A stretch of DNA of 40,934 nt, taken from positions 1-40,934 of the forward strand of contig NZ_SVEV01000031.1 in assembly GCF_015057185.1 (NCBI RefSeq), written 5' to 3'. The translations under genes and the position numbers were made by a program. Of this stretch, positions 17,549-25,818 are shown one piece after another (position 1 is the stretch's first letter; each line of letters begins with the position of its first letter). Origin of the DNA: Pseudobutyrivibrio sp. (GTDB lineage: Bacteria > Bacillota > Clostridia > Lachnospirales > Lachnospiraceae). Under the pieces are notes generated by a model. The model was not told the origin of the DNA and searched no databases. It saw only the letters and a program-made list of their open reading frames with translations.

Positions 17549-17625
17549 GCTAGGGGCGCATTATTGCTGAGAGGTGTACACCGACCCTTATCACTTGAAC
17601 TGGATAATACCAGCGTAAGGAAGCA
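17549..17625 (+). promoter_or_regulatory. TPP riboswitch aptamer (THI element)
   Basis: The leader carries the hallmark blocks of the thiamin pyrophosphate riboswitch in order: AGGGGCGC, GCTGAGAGG, CCGACCCTT, ACTTGAACTGGATAATACC and AGCGTAAGGAAGC. It sits between the promoter and thiT, as expected for a thiamin transporter gene. Confidence 0.96.
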
Positions 17626-17633
17626 TTTGATAT

Positions 17634-17672
17634 GATCTCCTAGCATATATATGTATGAAGGGAGATTTTTTT
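17634..17672 (+). promoter_or_regulatory. Expression platform of the TPP riboswitch, covering the thiT ribosome site
   Basis: ATCTCCT (17635-17641) can pair with GGGAGAT (17660-17666), which is followed by a run of T up to 17671. The second arm is the thiT ribosome site. Alternatively CCTAGC (17639-17644) can pair with GCTAGG (17549-17554) at the 5' edge of the aptamer, freeing the ribosome site. The two pairings exclude each other. That TPP favours the closed form is inferred from the class. Confidence 0.65.
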
Positions 17673-17673
17673 C

Positions 17674-18243
17674 ATGATTAATCACGCATCTTTAAAAGAA
17701 TTCAAAAATGTTAAATTTACTGCAAAGAGACTTGCATTTTGTGCAGTTTCAATTGCTCTTGCCTTTGTTCTTTCAAATATCAAGGTATTCAAATTCCCTA
17801 CTGGTGGTTCTATAACAGCTTTTTCAATGTTAGTTGCATGCCTTCCAGGTCTATGGTTTGGCCCAGCAATCGGAATCGTTTCAGGCGTTGCATATGGTCT
17901 TTTGAATCTGATTGTTGATCCTTATATTCTATTTCCTGCACAGGTTATCGTAGATTATGTTCTTGCATTTGGTGCCCTTGGATTATCAGGCTTCTTCTCA
18001 AATTCAAAGCATGCATTTATTAAGGGATATATTGTTGCTGTATTGGGACGTTATGTATTTTCAGTAATCTCTGGTTGGATTTTCTTTGGCGAATGGGCTT
18101 GGGATGGTTGGAATCCATTTGCTTACTCATTAGCTTACAATGCTATTTATATTTTTGCAGAAGCAGCTGTTACTATTGTAGTATTATTACTTCCACCTAT
18201 TCGCGATCTTATGACATTGCTTAAAAACATGGCAACAGAATAA
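17674..18243 (+). CDS. thiT: Thiamin ECF transporter S-component
   Basis: A 189-residue membrane protein with about six helices that binds thiamin and works with the shared ECF module, which is not in this window. Family motifs include GGSITAFSMLVACLPG, WFGPAIGIVSGVAYGLLNL, GRYVFSVISGWIFFGEWA and YSLAYNAIYIFAE; the aromatic and glycine positions correspond to the thiamin site of ThiT. The start ATG at 17674 follows GAAGGGAG. The TPP riboswitch directly upstream supports the substrate. The gene is a single-gene unit ending in a bidirectional terminator. Confidence 0.94.
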   Translation: MINHASLKEFKNVKFTAKRLAFCAVSIALAFVLSNIKVFKFPTGGSITAFSMLVACLPGLWFGPAIGIVSGVAYGLLNLIVDPYILFPAQVIVDYVLAFGALGLSGFFSNSKHAFIKGYIVAVLGRYVFSVISGWIFFGEWAWDGWNPFAYSLAYNAIYIFAEAAVTIVVLLLPPIRDLMTLLKNMATE

Positions 18244-18249
18244 ATTTAA

Positions 18250-18280
18250 AAATGACTGAGGCTAAAAACCTCAGTCATTT
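18250..18280. terminator. Bidirectional terminator between thiT and the zinc-ribbon gene
   Basis: AAATGACTGAGG and CCTCAGTCATTT form a 12-bp perfect stem with a 7-base loop. The stem is flanked by T-runs on both strands. It separates two convergent genes (stop codons at 18243 and 18283). Confidence 0.92.
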
Positions 18281-18282
18281 TA

Positions 18283-19707
18283 TTATCTGTCTAATTTAAG
18301 AATATCTACCTTGAAATTGTTTGCTAAATTAAATACTGAATTCTCAGTCTCAAACTTATTAAGAAATACATCGTGGGATTCCACATTTTTAATATTAATC
18401 TTTGTTTCTCGTTCGAAACGATGTCTAGCATCTGTATTTCTGTATTTCATATAGGTTGTTCGCCCAAATACAATTGCTATCAAAGTAGCTATAACTATAG
18501 CATAAAGAGGTCGCTGGGAACCAAGTGGTTCATCAGATGTTACCAAAAACATAACTAATGTTAAGAACCACGCTACGAACCAAACAACTCCAGTCATTAA
18601 AGCAATTCTACTTTTGTTGACAGGAACACTGCCTATAGTTTCCGCTGTTCTGGCATTAACAGCAACATAGTGAATCAATTGATGTGGTCCTGGATTCTCT
18701 ATGTATGAGTAAAGCCATACTGGCAAATATGCAGCCAACCATTTTTCGCCATCCTTGGTAACATTAGACTGCTGCCACTCAACACCACGGTCATAATTAT
18801 GAACGCTGTCATTTAAAGCAAATTTAATAGCCTCATGTTCTTGATTATCAACTATATTCTGCAAATCACCCTTGTTTACATCACGCTTTTCAGAAGTATA
18901 TCCCTTTAAATAATTGGAATCGTATTTCACGCAATTTTCTGTATCGAAGGGTAATATTGCATTAATGATATTGTTTGTCTCATGCTCTGTAGATGCACCT
19001 GCACGTCTAGAGCTAGACTCTACAGTCAAGTCATCTATCTCCACATCGCACTCACGATTTACGCTGTATTTTTCAACTACATAAACTGTTTCTTTGTGCT
19101 CCTTGTCTCCGTGTCCTCTAGTTCTTTCGAATCTACGAACCTCGCGCTCACCTACACCAGTAAATGAGGCATGACCTTTCATATCAACAAGCATATATGG
19201 GAAATATACTCCCATAATATTTTCTGTAGTAAACTCTGACTTAAATCTCTTGTTTGCGTAAAACTGCCTTTTCCCAACAAACTGTTCTATGCGAGCTCTA
19301 GCTTCTTCTCTTTTCATTTTAAAAGGAAGAATGACATCTGGAACTGCACCATTTGGTACCTTTGTATTAATAGAAAGCATATTACGGCACCAATGACAGC
19401 GAGCCTGTGTAGTTTCATTTAAATCCACAACTACCTCGGCTCCACAGCTGGTACATTTCAAGGTAACAGTAGTGTCTGCAGAATTGTCAATGTCCACCGC
19501 ACCGCTACCTATTTGCTGTCCTGATAAATCGCCAACGCCTGATTTCATATCGTCCAAAACATCCGGCTTGAACACGTAGCGGCAGAAATTACATCTAAGC
19601 TCGCCAGTGCTTTCCTTTAGGCTAATATCAGTTGCACCACACTTAGGGCATTTGGTTTGTCCAACCTTAGCCCCAGCGGCAGTGTCAATTATATTTATAT
19701 CTGACAT
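18283..19707 (-). CDS. Zinc-ribbon membrane protein, YdjG-like
   Basis: 474 residues. Two zinc ribbons stand at the N-terminus: C20-x2-C23 with C39-x2-C42, and C85-x2-C88 with C104-x2-C107. A long soluble region follows (about 115-370, with FPYMLVDMKGHASF and YLPVWLYSYI), then two membrane helices (about 378-398 and 405-425) and a charged tail. The overall plan resembles B. subtilis YdjG, a membrane-stress protein that works with the SPFH protein YdjI. Here an SPFH gene ends 12 bases upstream and its stop codon lies next to this gene's AAGGGAG ribosome site, so the two are translated together. Biochemical role unknown. Expected location is the cytoplasmic membrane with the zinc ribbons inside. 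Confidence 0.75.
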   Translation of the reverse strand: MSDINIIDTAAGAKVGQTKCPKCGATDISLKESTGELRCNFCRYVFKPDVLDDMKSGVGDLSGQQIGSGAVDIDNSADTTVTLKCTSCGAEVVVDLNETTQARCHWCRNMLSINTKVPNGAVPDVILPFKMKREEARARIEQFVGKRQFYANKRFKSEFTTENIMGVYFPYMLVDMKGHASFTGVGEREVRRFERTRGHGDKEHKETVYVVEKYSVNRECDVEIDDLTVESSSRRAGASTEHETNNIINAILPFDTENCVKYDSNYLKGYTSEKRDVNKGDLQNIVDNQEHEAIKFALNDSVHNYDRGVEWQQSNVTKDGEKWLAAYLPVWLYSYIENPGPHQLIHYVAVNARTAETIGSVPVNKSRIALMTGVVWFVAWFLTLVMFLVTSDEPLGSQRPLYAIVIATLIAIVFGRTTYMKYRNTDARHRFERETKINIKNVESHDVFLNKFETENSVFNLANNFKVDILKLDR

Positions 19708-19719
19708 AACAAATCTCCC

Positions 19720-20895
19720 TTAGCCTAAGAATTTTGCCTTTGCAGCATCAAATTCTTCCTGAGAGATTACACCTGCATCCAACAATTCCTTCATTTGTTT
19801 AAGCTTTGTAACTGGGTCCTCAGCTGGAGCAGCTGCCTGTCCTGCCATCATCTGTGGCTGTCCATTTACTGGCTGCTGTAAGCCTGCAATACCAGAGCCT
19901 GCCATATTCATGCCCATACCCATGAAGCCCATGCCCATGGCACCTCCACCATTTTCACCAGCAGCTTGCATTCCACGTGCAACAGCCTGCTGCATGAATG
20001 AATTGCCTCTTGCGCCTGAAAGAGCATCTGCCTTTTTAACATCTGAAAGTAATGCCTTGCTATCCTCATCATATTCAATAGAAGCAATGGCAACTTTTGC
20101 GATTTCAAGACCTCTATCTGATTTCCACTGATAGTTTTCCTCTACTACATCAGAAAGAGTCTTAGCAAAGCCAAGCTGGTCTCCCTGAATCTTTGCCATA
20201 CGATTACCACGAGCTGGATCATTTGAATATGCTGAGAATGCTGCACCAAGTGAAGCTACAACCTCTGTAAAGAGCTGCTCTGAAGCATCATTATCCATAT
20301 CAGCAAAATCAAATATTCTGCCTGATGTAATGTATGAAACTGGTACGAATCCCTTTAAAAATGTAATAGGATCTACGATTTTAAGGCTATATGAACCTCT
20401 AGCCATAGCTCCTACCTGAGCATTAATGTACATATCATCCCAGTATATCTCTGACTGTGTACCAAATTTATTATTAGGAATCTCTTTGAGATTAATATAA
20501 ACAGCGGCCTGTCTTGAGCCAGGAATTCCACCATATTTAAAGCGTTCAAATGCCTGCTTAATAATGCCGTCAATCAATCCACCGCCTGTGAAAATTGACT
20601 GTGCATTAAGATCCTCAGTATTAAAAATATAGCCACCTACTTCAGAAATGAAACCAGTAACAGCATTATCCTGTAATGTTACAAGAGCATAGCCATCTGG
20701 AACCATAATTTTACTTCCATTTGTAATGATTCCCTCTGAACCATGTGTGTTGGAGCCTCTGCCTGCGTTCTTTCCTTTCTGAACTGCTGGTATAACACCG
20801 GCTGTTGGTGGTGCGTCTGCTGGCATAATCACGTCTATCCACTGATCTGCAAATGTTCCTGAAATTGCACCTGCGAATGCTTTAATAAAACCCAT
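19720..20895 (-). CDS. SPFH-domain protein with C-terminal SHOCT motif, YdjI-like
   Basis: 391 residues. The SPFH/band-7 type domain spans about 20-300 (MVPDGYALVTLQDNAVTG, YINLKEIPNNKFGT, YWDDMYINAQVGAMARGSY). It is followed by a Gly/Met-rich linker (about 325-360) and a short SHOCT-type helix pair at the end (EDPVTKLKQMKELLDAGVIS). The family includes B. subtilis YdjI, an SPFH protein associated with membrane-stress machinery and with PspA. No membrane helix is obvious; it is probably peripheral. The start follows AGAGGAGG. It is 30 bases downstream of the DUF1934 gene and 12 bases upstream of the YdjG-like gene. No pspA gene lies in the window. Confidence 0.8.
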   Translation of the reverse strand: MGFIKAFAGAISGTFADQWIDVIMPADAPPTAGVIPAVQKGKNAGRGSNTHGSEGIITNGSKIMVPDGYALVTLQDNAVTGFISEVGGYIFNTEDLNAQSIFTGGGLIDGIIKQAFERFKYGGIPGSRQAAVYINLKEIPNNKFGTQSEIYWDDMYINAQVGAMARGSYSLKIVDPITFLKGFVPVSYITSGRIFDFADMDNDASEQLFTEVVASLGAAFSAYSNDPARGNRMAKIQGDQLGFAKTLSDVVEENYQWKSDRGLEIAKVAIASIEYDEDSKALLSDVKKADALSGARGNSFMQQAVARGMQAAGENGGGAMGMGFMGMGMNMAGSGIAGLQQPVNGQPQMMAGQAAAPAEDPVTKLKQMKELLDAGVISQEEFDAAKAKFLG

Positions 20896-20925
20896 TTTTT
20901 TCCTCCTCTTGCTTTATAAAAAGCT

Positions 20926-21339
20926 TTACATATTTTTAACATTGATTTCCATTGATGTCTGTATTGCATCTGCGCCAGTTACAATGTCATATTCAATGCC
21001 AATTGCAATATTATTTCCCTCTTCTATTACCTGATAATGTCGGGTAAAAATTTCTAATGAAAGATTACCTAATGGTGTTGTGTATTTGTTAAGAGTCTTT
21101 TTCCCCGGCACCAATTCGATTTTAGAATTAAGCGCTCCCTTTTGTGTCATCGAAAAGGACTTACGATCAAATGCCATAAGGCACTCTATCACTCCATCCT
21201 CAGTAGTTCGGCGATAGGTCAGATATTTTTTGCCACCACGGTCCATAAAAGAACCTAGATAGCTTTCCTCTGACACCTCTTTATCACCACCCATTTTTTG
21301 TATTGAACGGAGTGTGATTTTACATGAATTTCCTGCCAT
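20926..21339 (-). CDS. DUF1934 (YwiB-like) beta-barrel protein
   Basis: 137 residues, soluble, no signal peptide. Alternating polar and hydrophobic strands with KYLTYRRTTEDG, ELVPGKKTLNKYTTPLG and IGIEYDIVTG fit the DUF1934/YwiB family, which folds as a small calycin-like barrel. Its function has not been established to my knowledge. It lies 12 bases after the GntR regulator and appears to belong to the ispE operon. The ribosome site before the ATG at 21339 is weak (TAGGAATT). Confidence 0.75.
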   Translation of the reverse strand: MAGNSCKITLRSIQKMGGDKEVSEESYLGSFMDRGGKKYLTYRRTTEDGVIECLMAFDRKSFSMTQKGALNSKIELVPGKKTLNKYTTPLGNLSLEIFTRHYQVIEEGNNIAIGIEYDIVTGADAIQTSMEINVKNM

Positions 21340-21351
21340 TATAATTCCTAT

Positions 21352-22026
21352 CTATACTTGTTCTCTAATTACTTCTCGAACAGCATTAATCTGGTTTGAA
21401 AGATGTGTGTGCATAACATCCTTTAAGTATTCTGCATCACGTCTAGCAAAGCCTTCGATTATAGTTTTATGCTCAGCAATCAGCTGCTGATAAACTGAAG
21501 GATTCTTTACATATTCATAGCGATAACGATACATCTGCTCCCTAGCTGAATTAATAATATTCTCTAGCTTTGGATTGGCAGCTGCAGCATAAATCACATC
21601 ATGGAATGCCTCGTCTGCTTCAACTATTCTGCGAACATCGTCAGATTTAGTAGCATCCTCAAAAGCTTTCATTGCTTCTTTTAATTCTACAAACTGACCA
21701 TCAGTCATACGTTCACAGGCACAAGTCACTGCCAAAGCATCAAGAGCATCTCTAACCTCTAGCACATCCTGCAAATCCTTCTCTGTCATTTTTGCAACCT
21801 GAGCCCCCTTACGAGGAATTGTAACTGCAAGTCCCTCCTGCTCAAGCATTCTAATAGCCTCTCTGATTGGAGTACGGCTAACCCCTAATTTGTTTGCCAG
21901 GTGCATTTCCATAAGTCTCTCTCCTGGCTTAAGCTCACCCTTCAAAATTGCCTCGCGAAGGGTGTTAAATACCACGTCTCTAAGTGGTAAATAATCATCC
22001 ATTTGAAGTGTAAGATTTTCTGTCAT
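21352..22026 (-). CDS. GntR-family transcriptional regulator, FadR/FCD subfamily
   Basis: 224 residues. The N-terminal winged helix-turn-helix (about 12-75) has the GntR signature LREAILKGELKPGERLMEMHLANKLGVSRTPIREA, here given only as its span: it runs from LREAILKGELKPG to SRTPIREAIRMLE. The C-terminal FCD domain (about 85-215) keeps the metal- or ligand-binding residues in DEAFHDVI, AEHKTI and HTHLSNQ. FCD members usually bind small carboxylates; the ligand here cannot be named. The start ATG follows AAAAGGAG. It lies 22 bases downstream of ispE and is probably in the same transcript. Confidence 0.88.
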   Translation of the reverse strand: MTENLTLQMDDYLPLRDVVFNTLREAILKGELKPGERLMEMHLANKLGVSRTPIREAIRMLEQEGLAVTIPRKGAQVAKMTEKDLQDVLEVRDALDALAVTCACERMTDGQFVELKEAMKAFEDATKSDDVRRIVEADEAFHDVIYAAAANPKLENIINSAREQMYRYRYEYVKNPSVYQQLIAEHKTIIEGFARRDAEYLKDVMHTHLSNQINAVREVIREQV

Positions 22027-22047
22027 TATATACTCTCCTTTTCTAGG

Positions 22048-22923
22048 TTATTTCCTATTATTGTATAGAGTCGTTAAATAAAGCTGTTTGACCATTTTGG
22101 TCTGTGTAAGAGCCTCCTTAGCTGCCCTAGCAGTTTTGTTATCTGGGAAAAATCCAAACACTGTAGGACCACTACCACTCATCATGGCACCAATTGCTCC
22201 ATTATCCATCATGTTCTTTTTGATATCTGCAATAATTGGATGCATCGGTATAGTAACATCCTCAAGCACATTTCCCATATGAGAACATATTGCCTGAATA
22301 TCCTTTGCCTTAATATCTGAAATAAGGCCGTCAATATCCGGATGAACCACTTTATCAAAGCATGAGTCCAAAGCCTCATATACTTGCTTAGTAGATACCG
22401 ATATGCCTGGCTTTGCAATGAGCACTGGGCATTTCACCATCGGATCTATCGGTGTAAGAATCTCCCCTATGCCTTCTGCAAGAGCTGTTCCTCTCATCAA
22501 ACAATACGGAACATCTGCACCTAGCTTTACGCCTCGTTCCATAAGTGCCTTACGACTAAGTTGAAGATTGAACATTTTGTTCATTCCAAAAAGAATAGCT
22601 GCTGCGTCTGTAGAACCGCCAGCCATTCCTGCTGCAACCGGAATATGCTTTTCAAGCTCAATGCTAACACCTTCTTTTAGCTGGAATTCTTCTTTAAGCA
22701 GCTTTGCTGCTTTGATGCACAGATTATCATCTCCAACTGTAAGAAATTTGAGATTGGTAGTCATAGATATACTACCATCTGAAGTCTTTTTAATCTTGAT
22801 AATGTCAAAGAGATTAACAGTCTGCATAATCATTTTTACTTCATGATATCCATCCTCACGAATCCCTGTAACATCTAATCCAATATTAATTTTTGCTAAT
22901 GCTTTTACTTCTAAATTATCCAT
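22048..22923 (-). CDS. ispE: 4-diphosphocytidyl-2-C-methyl-D-erythritol kinase
   Basis: IspE phosphorylates CDP-methylerythritol in the non-mevalonate isoprenoid pathway. This GHMP kinase shows LAKINIGLDVTGIREDGYHE at the N-terminus, the glycine-rich ATP loop PVAAGMAGGSTDAAAILFG and the C-terminal GAIGAMMSGSGPTVFGFF. The frame opens at 22947, but MDNLEVKALAK at 22923 follows GGAAA and matches the normal family start, giving 291 residues. It is the first gene of a likely operon with gntR, the DUF1934 gene and perhaps the SPFH/zinc-ribbon pair. Confidence 0.94.
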   Translation of the reverse strand: MDNLEVKALAKINIGLDVTGIREDGYHEVKMIMQTVNLFDIIKIKKTSDGSISMTTNLKFLTVGDDNLCIKAAKLLKEEFQLKEGVSIELEKHIPVAAGMAGGSTDAAAILFGMNKMFNLQLSRKALMERGVKLGADVPYCLMRGTALAEGIGEILTPIDPMVKCPVLIAKPGISVSTKQVYEALDSCFDKVVHPDIDGLISDIKAKDIQAICSHMGNVLEDVTIPMHPIIADIKKNMMDNGAIGAMMSGSGPTVFGFFPDNKTARAAKEALTQTKMVKQLYLTTLYNNRK

Positions 22924-22975
22924 TGTATTTCCATGTATTTTGCACACTAATGTATTTTGTATTCAATCTTTATAA

Positions 22976-23004
22976 ATTTTAACAAAGTAGCCACACTTTT
23001 ACAA
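22976..23004 (-). promoter_or_regulatory. Probable promoter of ispE
   Basis: On the minus strand TTGTAA (22999-23004) and TAAAAT (22976-22981) are 17 bases apart, about 50 bases before the start codon. Confidence 0.55.
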
Positions 23005-23131
23005 GTTTTTTGTATTAAAATAAATACAATCCAAAAGGTTATTTTTTCTCATTAAGAAACCGATAAAAAAGACAGGAAAAGGATTTCCGTATGGTTGTTA
23101 TATTTGGCCACAGTAACAAGGAGGTTATAAT

Positions 23132-23878
23132 ATGGATGTTAGTACTTATAGCAGCGTTTCTTCTAATATCGCTGGCACTTACACTAAAACTACGAACCCT
23201 GATGGTTCTGTAACTGAATCTCTTGAATTCAGCGCATCAAAGGAAGAAGTTAATGCTTCTAAATTTTCTGATGCCGCTGCAGTTTATGAAAAATCTTCTA
23301 ATGACAAAACCCTTGGCACTGATAATTACAAAAAGACTGATCGTAATGCTTTAATTCAGCAGCTAAAAGCTGACCAGGAAAAGATGATTAACAATCTTAT
23401 GGACATAGTTATGAAATCCATTTCTGGGCAGGGAAGCACATTTGCAATTGCAACACAGGATAATATGTGGAAATTCCTTGCTGAGGGCAAATTCACAGCA
23501 GATGAAGAAACAGTTAAGAAAGCTCAGGAAGATATTTCTGAAGACGGATATTGGGGTGTAAACAAAACTTCTGATAGAATCGTAGATTTCGCTATTGCTC
23601 TTTCTGGCGGCGATACATCTAAGGCGGATTTACTATTAGATGCTTTCAAAAAAGGCTTTGAAAAAGCTACAGGAACCTGGGGTAAAGAATTACCTGATAT
23701 TTCTAAAGATACCTACGATGCAGTAGAGGATAAATTCAATAAGTGGAAAAATGGCGACTACACATCCTCTAATAATAACAATGCCATCAACAATTTAGGT
23801 AACTTAGGTGGTGGTTATTCACTTAATTACATGGAAAACATTTCCACTGTAAGCTCTTCTACGTACATCGAAACCTAA
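23132..23878 (+). CDS. Unrecognised soluble protein with a conserved-looking helical domain
   Basis: 248 residues, no signal peptide or membrane helix. The first 70 residues are Ser/Thr-rich. A helical segment follows (NALIQQLKADQEKMINNLMD, about 70-90). Then comes a domain (about 135-210) with the landmarks YWGVNKTSDRIVDFAIALSG, AFKKGFEKATGTWG, LPDISKDTYDAVEDKFNKW. The tail is Asn/Gly-rich. The domain recalls proteins of unknown function found in other flagellated bacteria (DUF5610-like, from memory and not checked). The ATG at 23132 follows AAGGAGG, so it is well translated. It is the only gene on this strand between 18243 and the right edge, with its own leader and a large nested hairpin behind it. 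No function is proposed. Confidence 0.75.
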   Translation: MDVSTYSSVSSNIAGTYTKTTNPDGSVTESLEFSASKEEVNASKFSDAAAVYEKSSNDKTLGTDNYKKTDRNALIQQLKADQEKMINNLMDIVMKSISGQGSTFAIATQDNMWKFLAEGKFTADEETVKKAQEDISEDGYWGVNKTSDRIVDFAIALSGGDTSKADLLLDAFKKGFEKATGTWGKELPDISKDTYDAVEDKFNKWKNGDYTSSNNNNAINNLGNLGGGYSLNYMENISTVSSSTYIET

Positions 23879-23889
23879 AAACTAAATTC

Positions 23890-23996
23890 AAAGATGACCA
23901 AGCTGTTACGCTCACAAGCCTTAGTGTTACTCCGTTCGACTAAAATGTCTCACTTGAGTAACCTAAGAGCTTGTGAACTACAACTTGGTCATCTTT
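23890..23996 (+). terminator. Large nested hairpin ending in a U-tract
   Basis: Four stems stack in order: 23890-23902 with 23984-23996 (13 bp), 23912-23919 with 23969-23976 (8 bp), 23920-23924 with 23963-23967 (5 bp) and 23926-23932 with 23956-23962 (7 bp). Together they make about 33 pairs, perfect within each stem. TTTTT overlaps the end of the outer stem on the plus strand. It lies 12 bases after the unknown gene and faces the Crp-like gene, so it can end both transcripts. It is far larger than a normal terminator. Confidence 0.8.
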
Positions 23997-24054
23997 TTAT
24001 TTGCTGTATATTTTATTTTACTTAATGTTCTAACATTTATTTTTTCTCACCTGC

Positions 24055-24798
24055 TTAGCGCTTTTCCCACTCGTTAGCGACTATTGGTGTAAGGTAATCC
24101 TTCATCTGTACGTATTGTTCCTTGGAGATTACTATTCGTCGTCCTTTTCTGCCAATAAAGCCATCTTCCTGCAGCTTCTGTACTGCTCGATTGACGGTTT
24201 TAATAGAGAAGCCGCTTCGTTCGGCTAATTCCTGACGACTAATTCCAACTATATACTCGTCCTTAGGGTCATCAGCCTCATAATTCTTGGTAAGAAGATA
24301 AATGATTCGATCTACTCCCTGAAGAAAAAGTATCACTCTCTCGTTTCTACTTTCCTCCAAAAGGTAATCTCCTATTCTAGCTACTTCCATTCGAAGAGCA
24401 TTTTTATCATCCCAAATCCATCTATCAAAGCTTGCTCTGGACATCACTAACATAGTGCAATCCGTAACAGTTTTTAATGTGGTCATGTAAAGGGGAATTT
24501 CGAAGAATATTTCCATGGAGCCGAAAACCTTTATAGCGTGAAACCACATGTAATCGTAGACAACTCCTCGTATGCGGTAATCGATTGCTCTGACAGTGCC
24601 GTCTACTAAAATATAAACAGTGTCCGCCGGCGTATTTTCCTCCACGAAAATAGTATTTTTCTTTTTGGTGACAACCTGTGTAGATTCAAGAACCCATCGT
24701 GGTGCGTTACTCAACAGCTTGTTTAGGGTATCTGATTGCTTCTTAGGCAAGCTATTTTGTAATTCCATTATTCGACTAAAGTTCTCTTCTAATGACAT
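24055..24798 (-). CDS. Crp/Fnr-family transcriptional regulator
   Basis: 247 residues. The N-terminal cyclic-nucleotide-binding-type beta roll (about 35-140) includes FVEENTPADTVYILVDGTV and is followed by a long dimerisation helix. The C-terminal winged HTH has the recognition region SRQELAERSGFSIKTVNRAV. The cysteine cluster of FNR is absent, so it is not an oxygen-sensing Fe-S type. Typical cAMP-contact residues are also not clear, so the effector is unknown. It begins 2 bases after the stop codon of add and is the last gene of the nucleoside operon. Control of that operon is a reasonable inference. Confidence 0.82.
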   Translation of the reverse strand: MSLEENFSRIMELQNSLPKKQSDTLNKLLSNAPRWVLESTQVVTKKKNTIFVEENTPADTVYILVDGTVRAIDYRIRGVVYDYMWFHAIKVFGSMEIFFEIPLYMTTLKTVTDCTMLVMSRASFDRWIWDDKNALRMEVARIGDYLLEESRNERVILFLQGVDRIIYLLTKNYEADDPKDEYIVGISRQELAERSGFSIKTVNRAVQKLQEDGFIGRKGRRIVISKEQYVQMKDYLTPIVANEWEKR

Positions 24799-24799
24799 A

Positions 24800-25792
24800 T
24801 TATCTCCACTTATTTATTAGATTATTTTTAACCTCATCTGAAGCAAAACTCATCTCAACGGAATTAATATAAATTGTCCTTAGTTGCTCTTCGTCAAAAC
24901 CAAAAGCATCCACAACTTTATTAAATTCTTTCGTGAGATTTGTATTACTAACAGTTCTGTTATCTGTATTTAGTGATACAGGAATACCTCTTTCCATAAA
25001 AATAGAAATAGGACAATCCTTAATATCATCATAGGCTCTTGTCTGAATATTGCTGGTTGGGCAAAGCTCAACACCTATTTTGTGGGAGCTGCAATAATTC
25101 ATAAGGTCCACATCATTTGCCATAGCAATACCGTGACCTAATCTTTTAGTTCCAAGGGCGATGGCATCGCGAACATTTTGAATATTACCAGTTTCACCTG
25201 CGTGAATTGTATAAGGCATTCCAAGCCTTTTAACTTCATTAAATAATTCAGTCTGCAATGCCATTGGATGAGCGTCCTCATCACCTGCAATATCACAGGC
25301 AACAACTCCGCTGCCAAGCATCTCGCGAGCAGCGCGAACCATTTTTAGATTATTCTCATCATCTACAAATCCTCGCATCATGCAAACTATAATGCCAGTT
25401 TCAATGTCAAATTCCGCTCTAGCCTTTGCCAAACCTGCCTCAACAGATTCGATTATCTGATTAGTTGATAAGCCCTGCCCCATAGAAAAGGCAGGTGCAA
25501 ATCTAACCTCTAAATATTTAACATTCTCAGAAGCAGCATTTCTAGCTAGCCAATATGCTGAGGATTTGAGCCCCTCTGCATCCTGCAAGCAATGATTAGG
25601 CAATGTAAATCTCTCTAAATAATCTGCCAAACTTCGGCAATCATCATCAACCTGCATTAAATGTGCAAGTCTCTTGATATCATATTCTTCTCCGCGCTCA
25701 GCTAAGAGCTCTCTTGTATTTGCCAAATCCAATGAACCGTCCAAATGACAGTGTAGTTCTATTTTAGGCATCTGCTCAATTGAATGGGACAT
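24800..25792 (-). CDS. add: Adenosine deaminase
   Basis: Converts (deoxy)adenosine to (deoxy)inosine in the cytoplasm. 330 residues with the family's metal and catalytic motifs: H14-x-H16 in PKIELHCHLDGSL, the HAGETGN block with the catalytic glutamate, LGHGIAM, and LNTDNRTVSNTNLTKEF carrying the zinc-ligand aspartate region. The start MSHSIEQMPK follows AAAGGAG at a slightly long distance. It lies 26 bases downstream of cdd, so import and both deaminations are encoded together. Confidence 0.92.
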   Translation of the reverse strand: MSHSIEQMPKIELHCHLDGSLDLANTRELLAERGEEYDIKRLAHLMQVDDDCRSLADYLERFTLPNHCLQDAEGLKSSAYWLARNAASENVKYLEVRFAPAFSMGQGLSTNQIIESVEAGLAKARAEFDIETGIIVCMMRGFVDDENNLKMVRAAREMLGSGVVACDIAGDEDAHPMALQTELFNEVKRLGMPYTIHAGETGNIQNVRDAIALGTKRLGHGIAMANDVDLMNYCSSHKIGVELCPTSNIQTRAYDDIKDCPISIFMERGIPVSLNTDNRTVSNTNLTKEFNKVVDAFGFDEEQLRTIYINSVEMSFASDEVKNNLINKWR

Positions 25793-25818
25793 TGTGCCAC
25801 TTCTCCTTTAAGTAAAAA

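Noticed and set aside
23015-23067. Possible flagellar sigma (SigD-type) promoter before the unknown plus-strand gene, from CCGATAAA at 23060-23067
   Set aside because: No TAAA box occurs at the required 14-16 base distance; the nearest ones are more than 30 bases away.
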